DNA from: a virus
Direction: 5' to 3' (one strand)
Length of the DNA: 64,000 bases
Virus record (IMG/VR): IMGVR_UViG_3300026097_000008
Location: 62,001 to 126,000 of that record
Made by a program: the position numbers and the translations under genes. Positions 36,301 through 44,230 of this stretch are shown here, piece after piece. Numbering within the stretch: position 1 is the stretch's first letter; the number at the start of each line of letters is the position of its first letter. Below the pieces are notes generated by a model that was given only the letters and a program-made list of their open reading frames with translations, was not told the DNA's origin and did not search any database.

Positions 36301-37385
36301 CTAAAGTCAACAGTTCCGCCACTTACGTATGTATGTGCTTGTGGTGCTGTACCTATGTTAACTTTGATAGTGTTTGCATCAACAACTTCAGTAATATCAA
36401 AATAATTCCCGCCGCTGTAGAAGCCTTTAATAGTAACATCTTCTACAGTGCTTTCACCATTTACAAGTATTGCATCATTATAGCGTGTTTCTGTAGTAGG
36501 TTGTATTGTGACACTTCTTAAACTTGTACCTTTTAGAGTGACTCCAACTGGTACAGTTAGCGGAAATTCTTCTGTGTAAACACCGGGATAAATGTGAACA
36601 GTATCTCCTGCTGTTGCTAAACTTAGTGCGTATTTGATAGTACCTACAGGATCTTGCTGGTGTGTTCCTGTATTTGTGTCGCTACCATTTTCGGCAACAT
36701 AAAAAATATTTCCTTGACGAAGCACTAGATCAACTCCGTCAACTACTAATGCAGTAGAACTAATTGATCCTGCTACAAAGTTATCTACCCAAACATCAGA
36801 CCACTGTTTTCCGCCGCTTAATGGGTCACTTCCTAAGGTATATGTGCTAGTTGTATCCGGTATAATATTGCTTGCTACTTCTGCATTGAATGTGACGTTG
36901 TCTGTATCAGCATCACCAATTGTAATATTGCCGTCTGCTGTGATATTTCCAGTAGCATGTATATTACCGTCTACGTTCATAGATGCAGCAACTTCTACTG
37001 TGCCTGTTCCGTTGGGTCGTAGTTCTAAATTGGCATTTGAATCATTAGTGCTGATAATGTTGCCTTCAATATCAATGCTATCTATTCTTGCACGATTTTG
37101 ATATACAACAGTGTCTAGTGTTCCTAAGTTTAGGAATCGATTAGGTGTGCTAATTGTATTGCCAACTATGTTAATATCAGCAATATCAGCTTCTGTGTCT
37201 ACAATAAGATTTGTAGTTCTAGTGGTTCCGATTACGTCTAATTCGTGTTGAGGCGCATTTGTTTTGACGCCGATGCGCTGGTTATTTACATCTAGATATA
37301 ATAGATCAGTCTCAAAGGCTAAATCAATCCCATTACGGATCAAGTTAGACTTCAAGAGCGGACCTGATATGCGACCTACAGCCAT
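33345..37385 (-). CDS. Fibre protein with RISGPLL N-terminus and beta-helix, copy A
   Basis: 1346 residues. The first 60 (VGRISGPLLKSNLIRNGIDL, LYLDVNNQRIGVKT) form a conserved attachment domain shared with the gene at 37532-41092 and known in marine T4-like fibres. A pectate-lyase-like beta-helix starts near residue 215 (NIFYVAENGSDTNTGTHQQD, GDTVHIYPGVYTEEFPLTVP). Residues 700-1150 contain many short repeats alternating TTTDSNADLDLRANGSGNVVVP with nested VTGNITVG strands, a long triple-beta fibre shaft. Two fibre modules (LPVGGTGDRPSANAGQIRFN and LPVGGNVTRPTGVTGMIRFN) close the chain. A late promoter with a 110-base leader precedes it. Probable long tail fibre or baseplate fibre. Confidence 0.8.
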   Translation of the reverse strand: MAVGRISGPLLKSNLIRNGIDLAFETDLLYLDVNNQRIGVKTNAPQHELDVIGTTRTTNLIVDTEADIADINIVGNTISTPNRFLNLGTLDTVVYQNRARIDSIDIEGNIISTNDSNANLELRPNGTGTVEVAASMNVDGNIHATGNITADGNITIGDADTDNVTFNAEVASNIIPDTTSTYTLGSDPLSGGKQWSDVWVDNFVAGSISSTALVVDGVDLVLRQGNIFYVAENGSDTNTGTHQQDPVGTIKYALSLATAGDTVHIYPGVYTEEFPLTVPVGVTLKGTSLRSVTIQPTTETRYNDAILVNGESTVEDVTIKGFYSGGNYFDITEVVDANTIKVNIGTAPQAHTYVSGGTVDFSDSTAPIDINNATYDNTTGVLTIDLDAAHDSYVGHSVFVSNLTFSCSNGNKVYPNNGYAFRFATDFEVTTRSPYIRNVTVITAGSTTTAEDPRGFNSGDAGKGAYIDGSYATANSKEASMLFHSVTFIVPGVDGVVATNGVRIEWLNSFTYFANRSLYAYNSNLGLKSAGQTHIRLGGTSGTFTEGATVTFTSTDSSTVVTGTIAAVDGDVISIAGKFDDLDGFDTTPQSISDGTETATEILNIDKRDFGAEMRMIGSASVYGNFGLVGDGDGVIVYAIGQNLAYIGNGKEVTNDAATVIQENEVVESNSAKIRYNSVDHKGDFRVGDLFYVNQDDGTVNFVASALNIDLTTGATFTTGGDTTFVSGERIDTGNLRISGNTIESLSGDVNFTASSDIINLNNNVNITGDLDVTGNVTIGGNITVGNDPSDTIQIVAGIDSDLLPSLTSTYNLGSASKTWSNIYVNEADIDGIKITQNYITTTDSNADLDLRANGSGNVVVPSNDVQIDQDLNVDGTATLANTNITGTVTLVGDFDQTGDTSVSGDVTVEQDINVGASAQFEEILVDDNFITTTSSNTDLELRANGTGKILIPTNDFTVNNDFTVNGATTTVDIISTGLITADSFTNNTVLIDNNVVETITADTDLILRANGSGVVNVPSNDVQMSQNLEVTGNITVGNNVNITGTLTVNDIESAGTIQANNFTTGDILIDDNFITTTISNSDLELRAAGTGSIVIDDFSIKDSTITTTGDMTLSPGTGLVNIDSTGALKLPVGGTGDRPSANAGQIRFNSDTAQFEGYDGTNWIRLNGLQDLDGNTRITAELTPGANDNVIRFYIDGVAVADIDSSRFNANRVTVDDIEVDGNVISTTTTNTDLQLSAQGTGRVVFENFGFKDNTITNTVEDAITTFTTTGDGYVNIDGTYGVVLPVGGNVTRPTGVTGMIRFNTDDARVELFDGTNWVSVAGASGGISFQDAEDIAIEKVLIFG

Positions 37386-37509
37386 CTCTTCTCCTCAACA
37401 CGGGGATCCTGTCCCTCTAGCCTAAATTTTCAGCTTGCGCTCTTTGCTGGCTAACCACAGTTTGACCCTGCAATACAATGGTCGCTGTACTGCATTAGTA
37501 GTATTTATG
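37386..37509 (-). promoter_or_regulatory. Late promoter and structured 5' leader
   Basis: CATAAATAC on the minus strand at 37501-37509 fits the late promoter. The roughly 110-base leader to the ATG at 37385 is long for this phage. It contains a 9-bp stem (37469-37477 with 37486-37494) that pairs fully, with one G-U, only in minus-strand RNA, and a GAGC-GCAA-GCT tetraloop hairpin. The leader ends in GAGGAGAAG before the ATG. The structure may protect or regulate the mRNA. Confidence 0.6.
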
Positions 37510-37531
37510 TGTTTTAAAGAAAAGGTGCTTA

Positions 37532-40500
37532 TTACCCGTAAATTAAAGTTTGAATTAGACTTATATCGTCCATTTCGGCTTCACTTACAGCTTCAAATGC
37601 TCCAGCTGATGTTTGCCATTGATCACCAATCCAAGTTTCCATTTCTCCTGAATCTGTATTCACACGAGTTTGACCAAGGATTGGTGATGCAGGTCTATTG
37701 CTGTTTGAGCCTGTAGGTATTTTGACGGCACCGTCGCCGTCAAACTGATAATAACCGTCGTCTGTACTACTAAAAACTAGGGGCTCGTCGGTTGCTGTAT
37801 TTTGAATGGTGCTACCAGAAACTTTAATGTTGTCAATTATAACACCGCCAGATCCGTCTGGTCTTAATTCAAGATCAGAATTTGAAACTGTTGTGCTTAT
37901 ACCAAGGCCGTCTATAAGTATATCATCAACCTGTAAACCGTGTATATTAATGCCGTCGCTATCAAAATTTCCTACTTGTATATTTGCAATATCTAATAAT
38001 AATGTATCATTTGTTGGGTGGGCTCTTAAATTAGTTAAGCTATTATCTGAGTAAACACCGTTAAAAAATATATTTGATGTAGCATATCCTTGAAATAAAT
38101 TTTTATCAGTATTCAACCGTATTTGAGATTGGGTGAGTGTATCGTCAGGTCCAATTGGTAATTTTAATGCTTTAGTACTATCAATAATTAATTGATCTTC
38201 AACATCTAATACAATGTCTGTAAGCGAACTATCCGGAGTTGTTTTACTACCTATAGTATTGTTTGTAAATTCAAGAATCTCTAAATATATACTTCCAGCA
38301 CCGGCTCCGCGGAGTTCAAGATTTGAATTAGAATTAGTGGTTGTAATTACATTATCAAATATTTGAATATCAGTACTACTGGTCATATCTTCCATTGCAA
38401 AGCTATCTGTGATATTAATCGCGCCAACTGTGATAGAGTCAGAGGTTAGATTTTCTCCAGAGATATTATTAGAAGTAGTTAAATTTTGTGTAATATTCAC
38501 ATCATTACTAAAAAGTACATTTCCTGTTGCACGTATGTCAAGATCAGCGTTTGATATATGAGTTTCTATTATGTTTGTCTGAGTGCGCACTGTACTATTA
38601 TCAAAATTTACTGCTTCTACTTGTGTTGCACTTATCCAATCACTGGAATAAACTGTTCCTTGTGTATCAAAGTTATTTGTTAATACTAAATCTTCTGTAG
38701 GAACAAGTATATTTCCAGTACCTGAAGCACGTAATTCAAAATCTGTATTAGAAGTTGTAGTGGTTATATAATTATCATCGATTTTTATTTCTTCAAATTG
38801 CGCAATTTGAGCTACGTTTAGATTTTGGGTTATTGTTAAATTTGTAGTAGAAAAATTATTATTAAGTGCAATAGCACCTGCAGTTGTTAAATCATTTGTA
38901 GAAAGATTGTTTATAAAAGTAGTGGTTTGAACTTGAAGATTGTTAGTAATATTTAAATTTTCATCTTCAAAATATATACGTCCGGTACCGTTTGCGCGAA
39001 ATTCAAGGTCTGCATTTGAATCATTAGTAGTAATTACATTATCAAATAATTGTACGTCACCTAAGTTTGCTTGACTTCCGTGTACTATATTCCAAACTTT
39101 TGTTGGGCTTCCTAGATCAAATTGGAGAGTTTGATTTGGTACAAGATCCTGATCAAAATCTACATTAAAGTCTACTGTATCCGTTGACTGATCACCTATA
39201 GTATTCAGTGTGCCATCAAAACTGAGATTTCCTGTAATATCAAGATCTTTTAAAATATTAGTGCTAGATGTAAAATTTATATTTCCAGCCGCACTGTCTA
39301 TTTCAATATTTCCAGACAGACTACGGATAGTGTTTTCTCTAAAACGAATATTTCCTGTTTCTACTCTTGTGCCGTCAATAAATGTTGTACTGCCGTTTGT
39401 AGTCACGGTCATGCCGCCTAACGAATCAATATCCGCTTCGGTTAAAACTAAGCTTGTTTCTCCTGATTCCTGATCAACTAAAAAATTGTTGCCTACTCTA
39501 AAATTGCCTAAATGATCTTCTGTTTGGAAATATATTCTACCAGAATTAAGTTCTGACACTTCTTGGCTCTGTATAACTCTACTTGGGTCATTATCTACAA
39601 ACTTGCCGGCGCCTATATAGGCCATGTTGTGTTGTATTAAGTACATTAAACAATCAGAGCCATCTGCTACTGCGCCATAATTACCGTACACGTTTGCACT
39701 ACCAATAGAGCGTATTTCTGCACCATACTTTACAGTACTGCCATCAGTACTTAAATGACCAGTAACTCCGTCGAATGCATATAAACCTCTATTCGCAAAA
39801 TATGTAAAACTGTTAAGCCATTCTACCCTAACACCATTGGTCATTGTAAGGCCGTCCACTCCGGGTGTGATAAAGGTCACACTATGAAACAACATACTTG
39901 CTTCTTCGCTTGCGCTTAAAACATCAGCACCATCTACCAAAGCACCTTTACCTGCGTCGCCGCTAGCAAACCCCCTAGGATCACTTGCACTAGTTGTAGT
40001 GCCTTTGGTGATAACTGTGACATTTTGTATATATGGAGAACGTGTTGTGACTACAGTATTAGGTGCAAAACGGAAGGCGTACCCGGTATCATTTCCGCTG
40101 TCATAATAAAAATCAGTAATAGTAAGATTTTGAACTGTACTTTCACCATTTAGGTGGAAAATATCTTTTGACTGATCTGCACTCGTTGGACGTATAAACG
40201 TATTCCTGTAATCTTCCCCTACAATATTAACATTAGTAGGAACAACTAGTGGAAGTTCTTCTTCGTATCCGCCAGCGTATACATAGATTGTGACTGGCCC
40301 ACTTGTACTTGCATCTGCAAAATCTAAAGCACGTTTTAAAGTTTTAAAAGGACCATTTGGATGATCACCTACATTAGAATCGTTGCCGTTTTCAGCTACA
40401 TAAATTATATTTCCTTGCCTACTAGATAGGAAGACCGGTCCTACTGCAACACTAGCAGTTGTAATGCTTTGACCGTTTAAAAATACAGAATACAAATCTT

Positions 40501-41092
40501 TCCATCTTTTAGAAGGAGTTCCTAAAGAATATGTGTTGTTTTGATCAGGTATAATACTACTATTGACATCAGAGTTTATGATTACAGTATCTTGTGCTAA
40601 AGCATCACCTAAAATTATACTTCCGTCAAAAGTAATATTTCCTGTAGCATGCAAACTTCCGGCTATGTTTACATTATTATGTACATCAAGTATTCCTGTA
40701 CCATTTGTTTGTAAATCTAAATTACTATTAGATCTATAAGTAGAAATAGTATTATCAGTAATACTAATATTATCTGTTTGAAAATTGCTAAGACTAATTA
40801 TTTCACTTGCATTAAGATTTATATCTCCTGTGAGATTATTAATATTATTTGTATCAATAGAAAAATCTGAAATATTTGCACTAGTGCTTGCGATTAAATT
40901 AATAGTTTTAGTTGTGCCAGAAATATCTGCTGTATTTCCAGGATCGCTTTTGTTGACTCCGATTAATCCGGTGTTAACATCTAGAAATAAAAGTTGTGTG
41001 TCATCTTGCGTGTTTCGAAACGCTAGATCAATTCCGTTTCTTTCTAAATTAGCGTTTAATAAAGGACCAGATATTCTACCTACTTGTGCCAT
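37532..41092 (-). CDS. Fibre protein with RISGPLL N-terminus and beta-helix, copy B
   Basis: 1186 residues, paralogous to the gene at 33345-37385: the same N-terminal VGRISGPLLNANLERNGIDL, a beta-helix from about residue 230 (NIIYVAENGNDSNVGDHPNG, VTIYVYAGGYEEELPLVVPT), a common RSPYIQNVTVITKGTTT segment, then a shaft of TTTSNTDFELRASGTGNILV-type repeats. It ends in one fibre module (IPTGSNSNRPASPILGQTRV) and a short tail ISLIQTLIYG, where copy A ends IAIEKVLIFG. The two copies probably descend from a duplication and may form different fibres or the two halves of one. A late promoter precedes it. Confidence 0.8.
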   Translation of the reverse strand: MAQVGRISGPLLNANLERNGIDLAFRNTQDDTQLLFLDVNTGLIGVNKSDPGNTADISGTTKTINLIASTSANISDFSIDTNNINNLTGDINLNASEIISLSNFQTDNISITDNTISTYRSNSNLDLQTNGTGILDVHNNVNIAGSLHATGNITFDGSIILGDALAQDTVIINSDVNSSIIPDQNNTYSLGTPSKRWKDLYSVFLNGQSITTASVAVGPVFLSSRQGNIIYVAENGNDSNVGDHPNGPFKTLKRALDFADASTSGPVTIYVYAGGYEEELPLVVPTNVNIVGEDYRNTFIRPTSADQSKDIFHLNGESTVQNLTITDFYYDSGNDTGYAFRFAPNTVVTTRSPYIQNVTVITKGTTTSASDPRGFASGDAGKGALVDGADVLSASEEASMLFHSVTFITPGVDGLTMTNGVRVEWLNSFTYFANRGLYAFDGVTGHLSTDGSTVKYGAEIRSIGSANVYGNYGAVADGSDCLMYLIQHNMAYIGAGKFVDNDPSRVIQSQEVSELNSGRIYFQTEDHLGNFRVGNNFLVDQESGETSLVLTEADIDSLGGMTVTTNGSTTFIDGTRVETGNIRFRENTIRSLSGNIEIDSAAGNINFTSSTNILKDLDITGNLSFDGTLNTIGDQSTDTVDFNVDFDQDLVPNQTLQFDLGSPTKVWNIVHGSQANLGDVQLFDNVITTNDSNADLEFRANGTGRIYFEDENLNITNNLQVQTTTFINNLSTNDLTTAGAIALNNNFSTTNLTITQNLNVAQIAQFEEIKIDDNYITTTTSNTDFELRASGTGNILVPTEDLVLTNNFDTQGTVYSSDWISATQVEAVNFDNSTVRTQTNIIETHISNADLDIRATGNVLFSNDVNITQNLTTSNNISGENLTSDSITVGAINITDSFAMEDMTSSTDIQIFDNVITTTNSNSNLELRGAGAGSIYLEILEFTNNTIGSKTTPDSSLTDIVLDVEDQLIIDSTKALKLPIGPDDTLTQSQIRLNTDKNLFQGYATSNIFFNGVYSDNSLTNLRAHPTNDTLLLDIANIQVGNFDSDGINIHGLQVDDILIDGLGISTTVSNSDLELRPDGSGGVIIDNIKVSGSTIQNTATDEPLVFSSTDDGYYQFDGDGAVKIPTGSNSNRPASPILGQTRVNTDSGEMETWIGDQWQTSAGAFEAVSEAEMDDISLIQTLIYG

Positions 41093-41110
41093 TAAAGTCT
41101 CCTTGACACA

Positions 41111-41120
41111 GTATTTATAG
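41111..41120 (-). promoter_or_regulatory. T4-type late promoter
   Basis: The minus strand reads CTATAAATAC about 20 bases before the ATG at 41092, matching the full T4 late consensus TATAAATA. It occupies the gap after the preceding structural gene. Confidence 0.75.
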
Positions 41121-41122
41121 CT

Positions 41123-41926
41123 TTATTTGTTGAAATTATGTAGGACTGTTACAGGCTTATCAAGATCAACCGGCGACGTAAAAGATAGATACCAACCTGG
41201 TAAATATGGTCCGGTGCTTGAACCTACTTCTAGAATAAACCCAGTGCTAGAAACATAGTTTCCAATATTTGCACCTGATGTGTCTACGGCTAATTCTAAA
41301 CGTGTAGCAGTTGGTGCGCTTACAACTCCATGACTTCCTGGTGAGCTAGAATCATCAGTATTCAAGTTTTCTAAATTATCATCAGTACTAGATTCAACAC
41401 CACTAACATACACTTGATCTCCGGCGCTTAATCCGTGAGATCCTGATAATTCTATTACAGTTGTTGTGCCTACACTAATAATATTAATTACTTCTAATCT
41501 ATTACCAGGATTTTGTGTTAGTGTATAGTTTGTACCAAAAATTTGAAATACATTTTCTACAAATACAAGTATGTCTGTAGATCCGCCGCTGTTTTGTGGA
41601 CTAGGGTAATCTGTATCGCCGTTATCTAAAGGTCCAAATAGTGTTTCAACAGCATCGCCTGAGCCAAGATTTTGTTGTACAATAGTCCTTGGTTCTTTAT
41701 AACGACCTTTGCGCCAGGCTCCATCTTGATAAAATTCAAATTCGTTAGCAGTTGTATTGTAGCGTATATGACCGTTTGTAGGATTGTCAGGACGCTGCGC
41801 TTCTGTACCTTTTGGTACAAGCATAACATTAGTACTATCTACAACTACCTGGTCGTTAACATCATACTTAACGCCCTTTCCGTAAATATTACGTAGATTA
41901 GTATTTTGCGCTTTTAATAATCTCAT
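41123..41926 (-). CDS. Virion structural protein with N-terminal fibre module
   Basis: 267 residues. After a short lead (MRLLKAQNTNLRNIYGKGVK) the shared module appears at 37-70 (VPKGTEAQRPDNPTNGHIRY followed by EFYQDGAW). A beta-rich middle (ILVFVENVFQIFGTNYTLTQ, then VIELSGSHGLSAGDQVYVSG) resembles structural domains of marine-phage baseplate or fibre proteins. The C-terminus (YLPGWYLSFTSPVDLDKPVT) is hydrophobic. It overlaps the upstream start region by TAATG coupling. Likely a baseplate-fibre connector; no enzymatic motif. Confidence 0.7.
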   Translation of the reverse strand: MRLLKAQNTNLRNIYGKGVKYDVNDQVVVDSTNVMLVPKGTEAQRPDNPTNGHIRYNTTANEFEFYQDGAWRKGRYKEPRTIVQQNLGSGDAVETLFGPLDNGDTDYPSPQNSGGSTDILVFVENVFQIFGTNYTLTQNPGNRLEVINIISVGTTTVIELSGSHGLSAGDQVYVSGVESSTDDNLENLNTDDSSSPGSHGVVSAPTATRLELAVDTSGANIGNYVSSTGFILEVGSSTGPYLPGWYLSFTSPVDLDKPVTVLHNFNK

Positions 41927-42282
41927 TAAACTTCCAAATAGCTAATGGTTGCTGCCAAATCTGTATTACTACCGCCTACATCAGGCTCTGCAACAAAAGC
42001 CACAACATCACCTGCATCTAAAACAACACGCTCTGTGTCAAATGTAAAAGTTTCTCCTGCAGGTAATGTCAGTTGTCTAACTACGCATGTTCTTGTATTA
42101 GACAATGCTTGACCGTTAGGAATTAAGTGTAAATCAAATATTGCATCGTGCGATGCTGCATCAACTGCACCCGGGTCGTATGTATTACAAACAAGTATAT
42201 TTGTAATTGCATATTGCGTATCTGCAGGCACAGTTATAATATCTAATTGTGTGGTTGTAAGTCTTTGATTTACTATTGCCAT
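41926..42282 (-). CDS. Small beta-sandwich virion protein, family member 3
   Basis: 118 residues with the same pattern as the two other small proteins of the cluster: a leading TTTQLDIITVPADTQYAITNILVCNT, then LPAGETFTFDTERVVLDAGDVVAFV and a terminal strand ISYLEV. GAGGAAAAC precedes the ATG. It lies directly before a gene carrying the fibre module, as family member 1 does. Role unknown; a small capping or connector protein is plausible. Confidence 0.65.
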   Translation of the reverse strand: MAIVNQRLTTTQLDIITVPADTQYAITNILVCNTYDPGAVDAASHDAIFDLHLIPNGQALSNTRTCVVRQLTLPAGETFTFDTERVVLDAGDVVAFVAEPDVGGSNTDLAATISYLEV

Positions 42283-42293
42283 TTGTTTTCCTC

Positions 42294-43322
42294 TTAGAAT
42301 AGCATGCTAAAAATTAGTGATCTATTTCTACTTATTAATTCGTCTGATGTATTACTTTTATTTACAAAATAAATCCCGCTGCCGCCTTCTGCTTGAGTTT
42401 TGGAATAAATTTTTACTCCTTCGGTCGGTGCATTTGGATCAATAAATGCATCATCGTCATTTGGTGTTTCAGAAATCTCCAAGTTATCGTTTATCTTAAC
42501 AGTTCCAGTTCCAGGAGATTTTAAAATCAAGTCTTCATTACTGTTGACTGTACTAATTTCGTTATTTTGGACTTTTATATTTGCAACTTCTAGTCTGTTT
42601 GAATAGAAATTAGCAATAATCGATCCGTCTACTGTAGCGACTATTGTACTCTCAACACTAGTTTCGCTATCATCTTCAGTTGCTAGTCGTGTGTCGCCTT
42701 CTTCAATTGCATCTTGCAAATTCGTAGATAAAGCAAAATCTACATAGTCTACTACACCTTTTGCATTAGGTATAAAGTCATTATTTAATACAGCCGGCGC
42801 AACAATACTACCTGCAGAGTAATTAAAAACATTTTCTTCGTAGTCTGTTGTTCCTGCAACATTTATAGCACTACCTGGAGTAGTTATATAAAGTGTTCCC
42901 TGAGCGTTTATACTGTTAACACTGACTGGTAATAATTGACCTGCTGCATTTTCAAATACAAAACTTCCGTTGCCGCTAGAACCTCCTGTGACATAAGGAA
43001 CACTTTCGTCAAACAATAATCTTGCTTCTGATAAACTTCCTCTGTCTATTCCAATTCCTGCTTGAAATCCCAATGCTGCACTGATACCATCTCCAGTCTG
43101 GCCTTCATTAAGTGTAATAATATTATCTGCGATTGTAGTGACGGTAGATTCAACAGTAGTAGTGATACCTTTAACTTCTAAGTCTCCGGTTATCACTACT
43201 TTTCCTCTGTCGGTAGTATAGCCTCCAGTAGTGTCAAGTGTAATCAATCCTCCAGAAGCATCTGATGGATTGTCCACTACAATTTTATAATTGCCGTCTT
43301 TTACTCTAACTACTCTTGACAT
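42294..43322 (-). CDS. Virion structural protein, fibre-like
   Basis: 342 residues. The N-terminal part (VVRVKDGNYKIVVDNPSDAS, then GKVVITGDLEVKGITTTVES) is beta-rich and resembles the first repeats of marine-phage fibre shafts. A later segment (NEISTVNSNEDLILKSPGTG) is the same repeat type found tens of times in the genes at 33345 and 37532. The C-terminus (GIYFVNKSNTSDELISRNRS LIFSMLF in sense) is hydrophobic. Probably part of the fibre or baseplate assembly, co-transcribed with its neighbours. No enzymatic features. Confidence 0.65.
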   Translation of the reverse strand: MSRVVRVKDGNYKIVVDNPSDASGGLITLDTTGGYTTDRGKVVITGDLEVKGITTTVESTVTTIADNIITLNEGQTGDGISAALGFQAGIGIDRGSLSEARLLFDESVPYVTGGSSGNGSFVFENAAGQLLPVSVNSINAQGTLYITTPGSAINVAGTTDYEENVFNYSAGSIVAPAVLNNDFIPNAKGVVDYVDFALSTNLQDAIEEGDTRLATEDDSETSVESTIVATVDGSIIANFYSNRLEVANIKVQNNEISTVNSNEDLILKSPGTGTVKINDNLEISETPNDDDAFIDPNAPTEGVKIYSKTQAEGGSGIYFVNKSNTSDELISRNRSLIFSMLF

Positions 43323-43334
43323 TGATTACCCTTA

Positions 43335-43820
43335 TTAGATTGCTGTAAGAATAAGCACGTTTTCAGCAGAGTCGTTATCAACATACCAAGTATACTGGTT
43401 GTCGTCGAACCCTGTAATCTTACGTCCTGAAATTTTCTTTACAAAGACTTGAGTTCCTGAATCAGTTCCTACAAATCCACGTAGTACCATTTCGTTATTA
43501 CCAATGCCCGACGACCCGTCATCATCCACAAGTTTACATACTCCTACGCCGTTAGCTTCTGAATATACTTTGAATCTACGAGCACCTTTTTGTTGTAAAA
43601 TATAGCAACTGTTTGGTCCATCATCTTGCACATCTACCGCTGCTGTGCTTGAAACTTTAGCTTTGTACACTGGAATGTTATATCCTTTTTGACGATCTGT
43701 GCTTGCAGATGTAGTATCAAATCCGTGGATATTACGGCCGTCTCCTGTATCAGGGTATCCTGATGTGCTTGTTGTTGATCCTAGTGGACCGAAGTTCTTT
43801 TTACCTAGTGGTCTTCCCAT
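43335..43820 (-). CDS. Small virion protein, first gene of the fibre operon
   Basis: 161 residues. The N-terminus is basic and glycine-rich (MGRPLGKKNFGPLG), followed by a disordered Gly/Ser/Asp stretch and a compact beta domain from about residue 70 (SCYILQQKGARRFKVYSEAN, KKISGRKITGFDDNQYTWYV). Not recognised by family. A strong GGAG site, a late promoter and a leader with two GC-rich hairpins suggest high late expression, which fits an abundant virion component such as a decoration protein; that is inference. Confidence 0.7.
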   Translation of the reverse strand: MGRPLGKKNFGPLGSTTSTSGYPDTGDGRNIHGFDTTSASTDRQKGYNIPVYKAKVSSTAAVDVQDDGPNSCYILQQKGARRFKVYSEANGVGVCKLVDDDGSSGIGNNEMVLRGFVGTDSGTQVFVKKISGRKITGFDDNQYTWYVDNDSAENVLILTAI

Positions 43821-43923
43821 TTGTTTTCTCCTTTTTAAGAAGTCCGATGCAGGTTCTAGCTGCTACGCTGTGGGTACAGCATAAGTCCGCCTCGCGGCAC
43901 ACTATCTGACATATGTATTTATC
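43821..43923 (-). promoter_or_regulatory. Late promoter and hairpin-bearing leader
   Basis: GATAAATAC on the minus strand at 43915-43923 is a late promoter. The leader holds CCGC-loop-GCGG (43887-43897) and GCTGT-loop-ACAGC (43867-43880) hairpins, then AAAAAGGAG just before the ATG at 43820. GC-rich stems in an AT-rich genome suggest selection for RNA structure. Confidence 0.65.
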
Positions 43924-43930
43924 AAAAGAG

Positions 43931-43963
43931 AAAAAAGCCCGACACAGTTAAGCATCGGGCTTT
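43931..43963 (-). terminator. Rho-independent terminator of the intergenic RNA
   Basis: GCCCGA (43937-43942) pairs with TCGGGC (43955-43960) around a 12-base loop. In minus-strand reading the stem is followed by six Ts. On the plus strand the run is only three Ts, so the minus direction is favoured. Confidence 0.8.
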
Positions 43964-44175
43964 ATAAAAAAGTGGGTGAAGGACTTGGGTTTACCTCCAA
44001 CTAAGCGCCTAGATACCTTTCATCGTTAACACTTAGAACCTTGCTCTGTCTAGTATGACAGTGTGCGTACTCCTAGTCTCCTAAGTCTACGCCGGGCACT
44101 ACCCCTAACAAGTGCGCTTATCCTCTCTAGAAACAGGATTATTAGCGCCAACCCTTGTAACAACGTCTTGCTACA
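43931..44175 (-). ncRNA. Putative structured small RNA of about 245 nt
   Basis: Between the gp23 terminator and the fibre operon lies a 245-base segment with no reading frame, framed by its own sigma70-type promoter and a strong terminator, both on the minus strand. Visible stems are 44157-44174 (7 bp, 4-base loop), 44114-44123 with 44136-44148, 44046-44061 (5 bp), 44001-44007 with 44030-44036 (7 bp), and a closing GGGTT/AACCC pairing between 44150-44154 and 43987-43991. Two stems contain G-U pairs only in minus-strand RNA and would be A-C mismatches on plus, which supports the orientation. I do not recognise the family; it does not look like tRNA, tmRNA or 6S. Confidence 0.65.
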
Positions 44176-44181
44176 GTAATA

Positions 44182-44209
44182 ATAATAACATCACTGCAAC
44201 AAATGTCAA
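44182..44209 (-). promoter_or_regulatory. Sigma70-type promoter with extended -10
   Basis: The minus strand has TTGACA (44204-44209), a 16-base spacer and TATTAT (44182-44187), with TG one base before the -10 element. This is a near-perfect host-type promoter placed to transcribe the intergenic RNA, not a gp55 late promoter. Confidence 0.75.
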
Positions 44210-44230
44210 CCACTTTTTTTAAAAAAGTCA

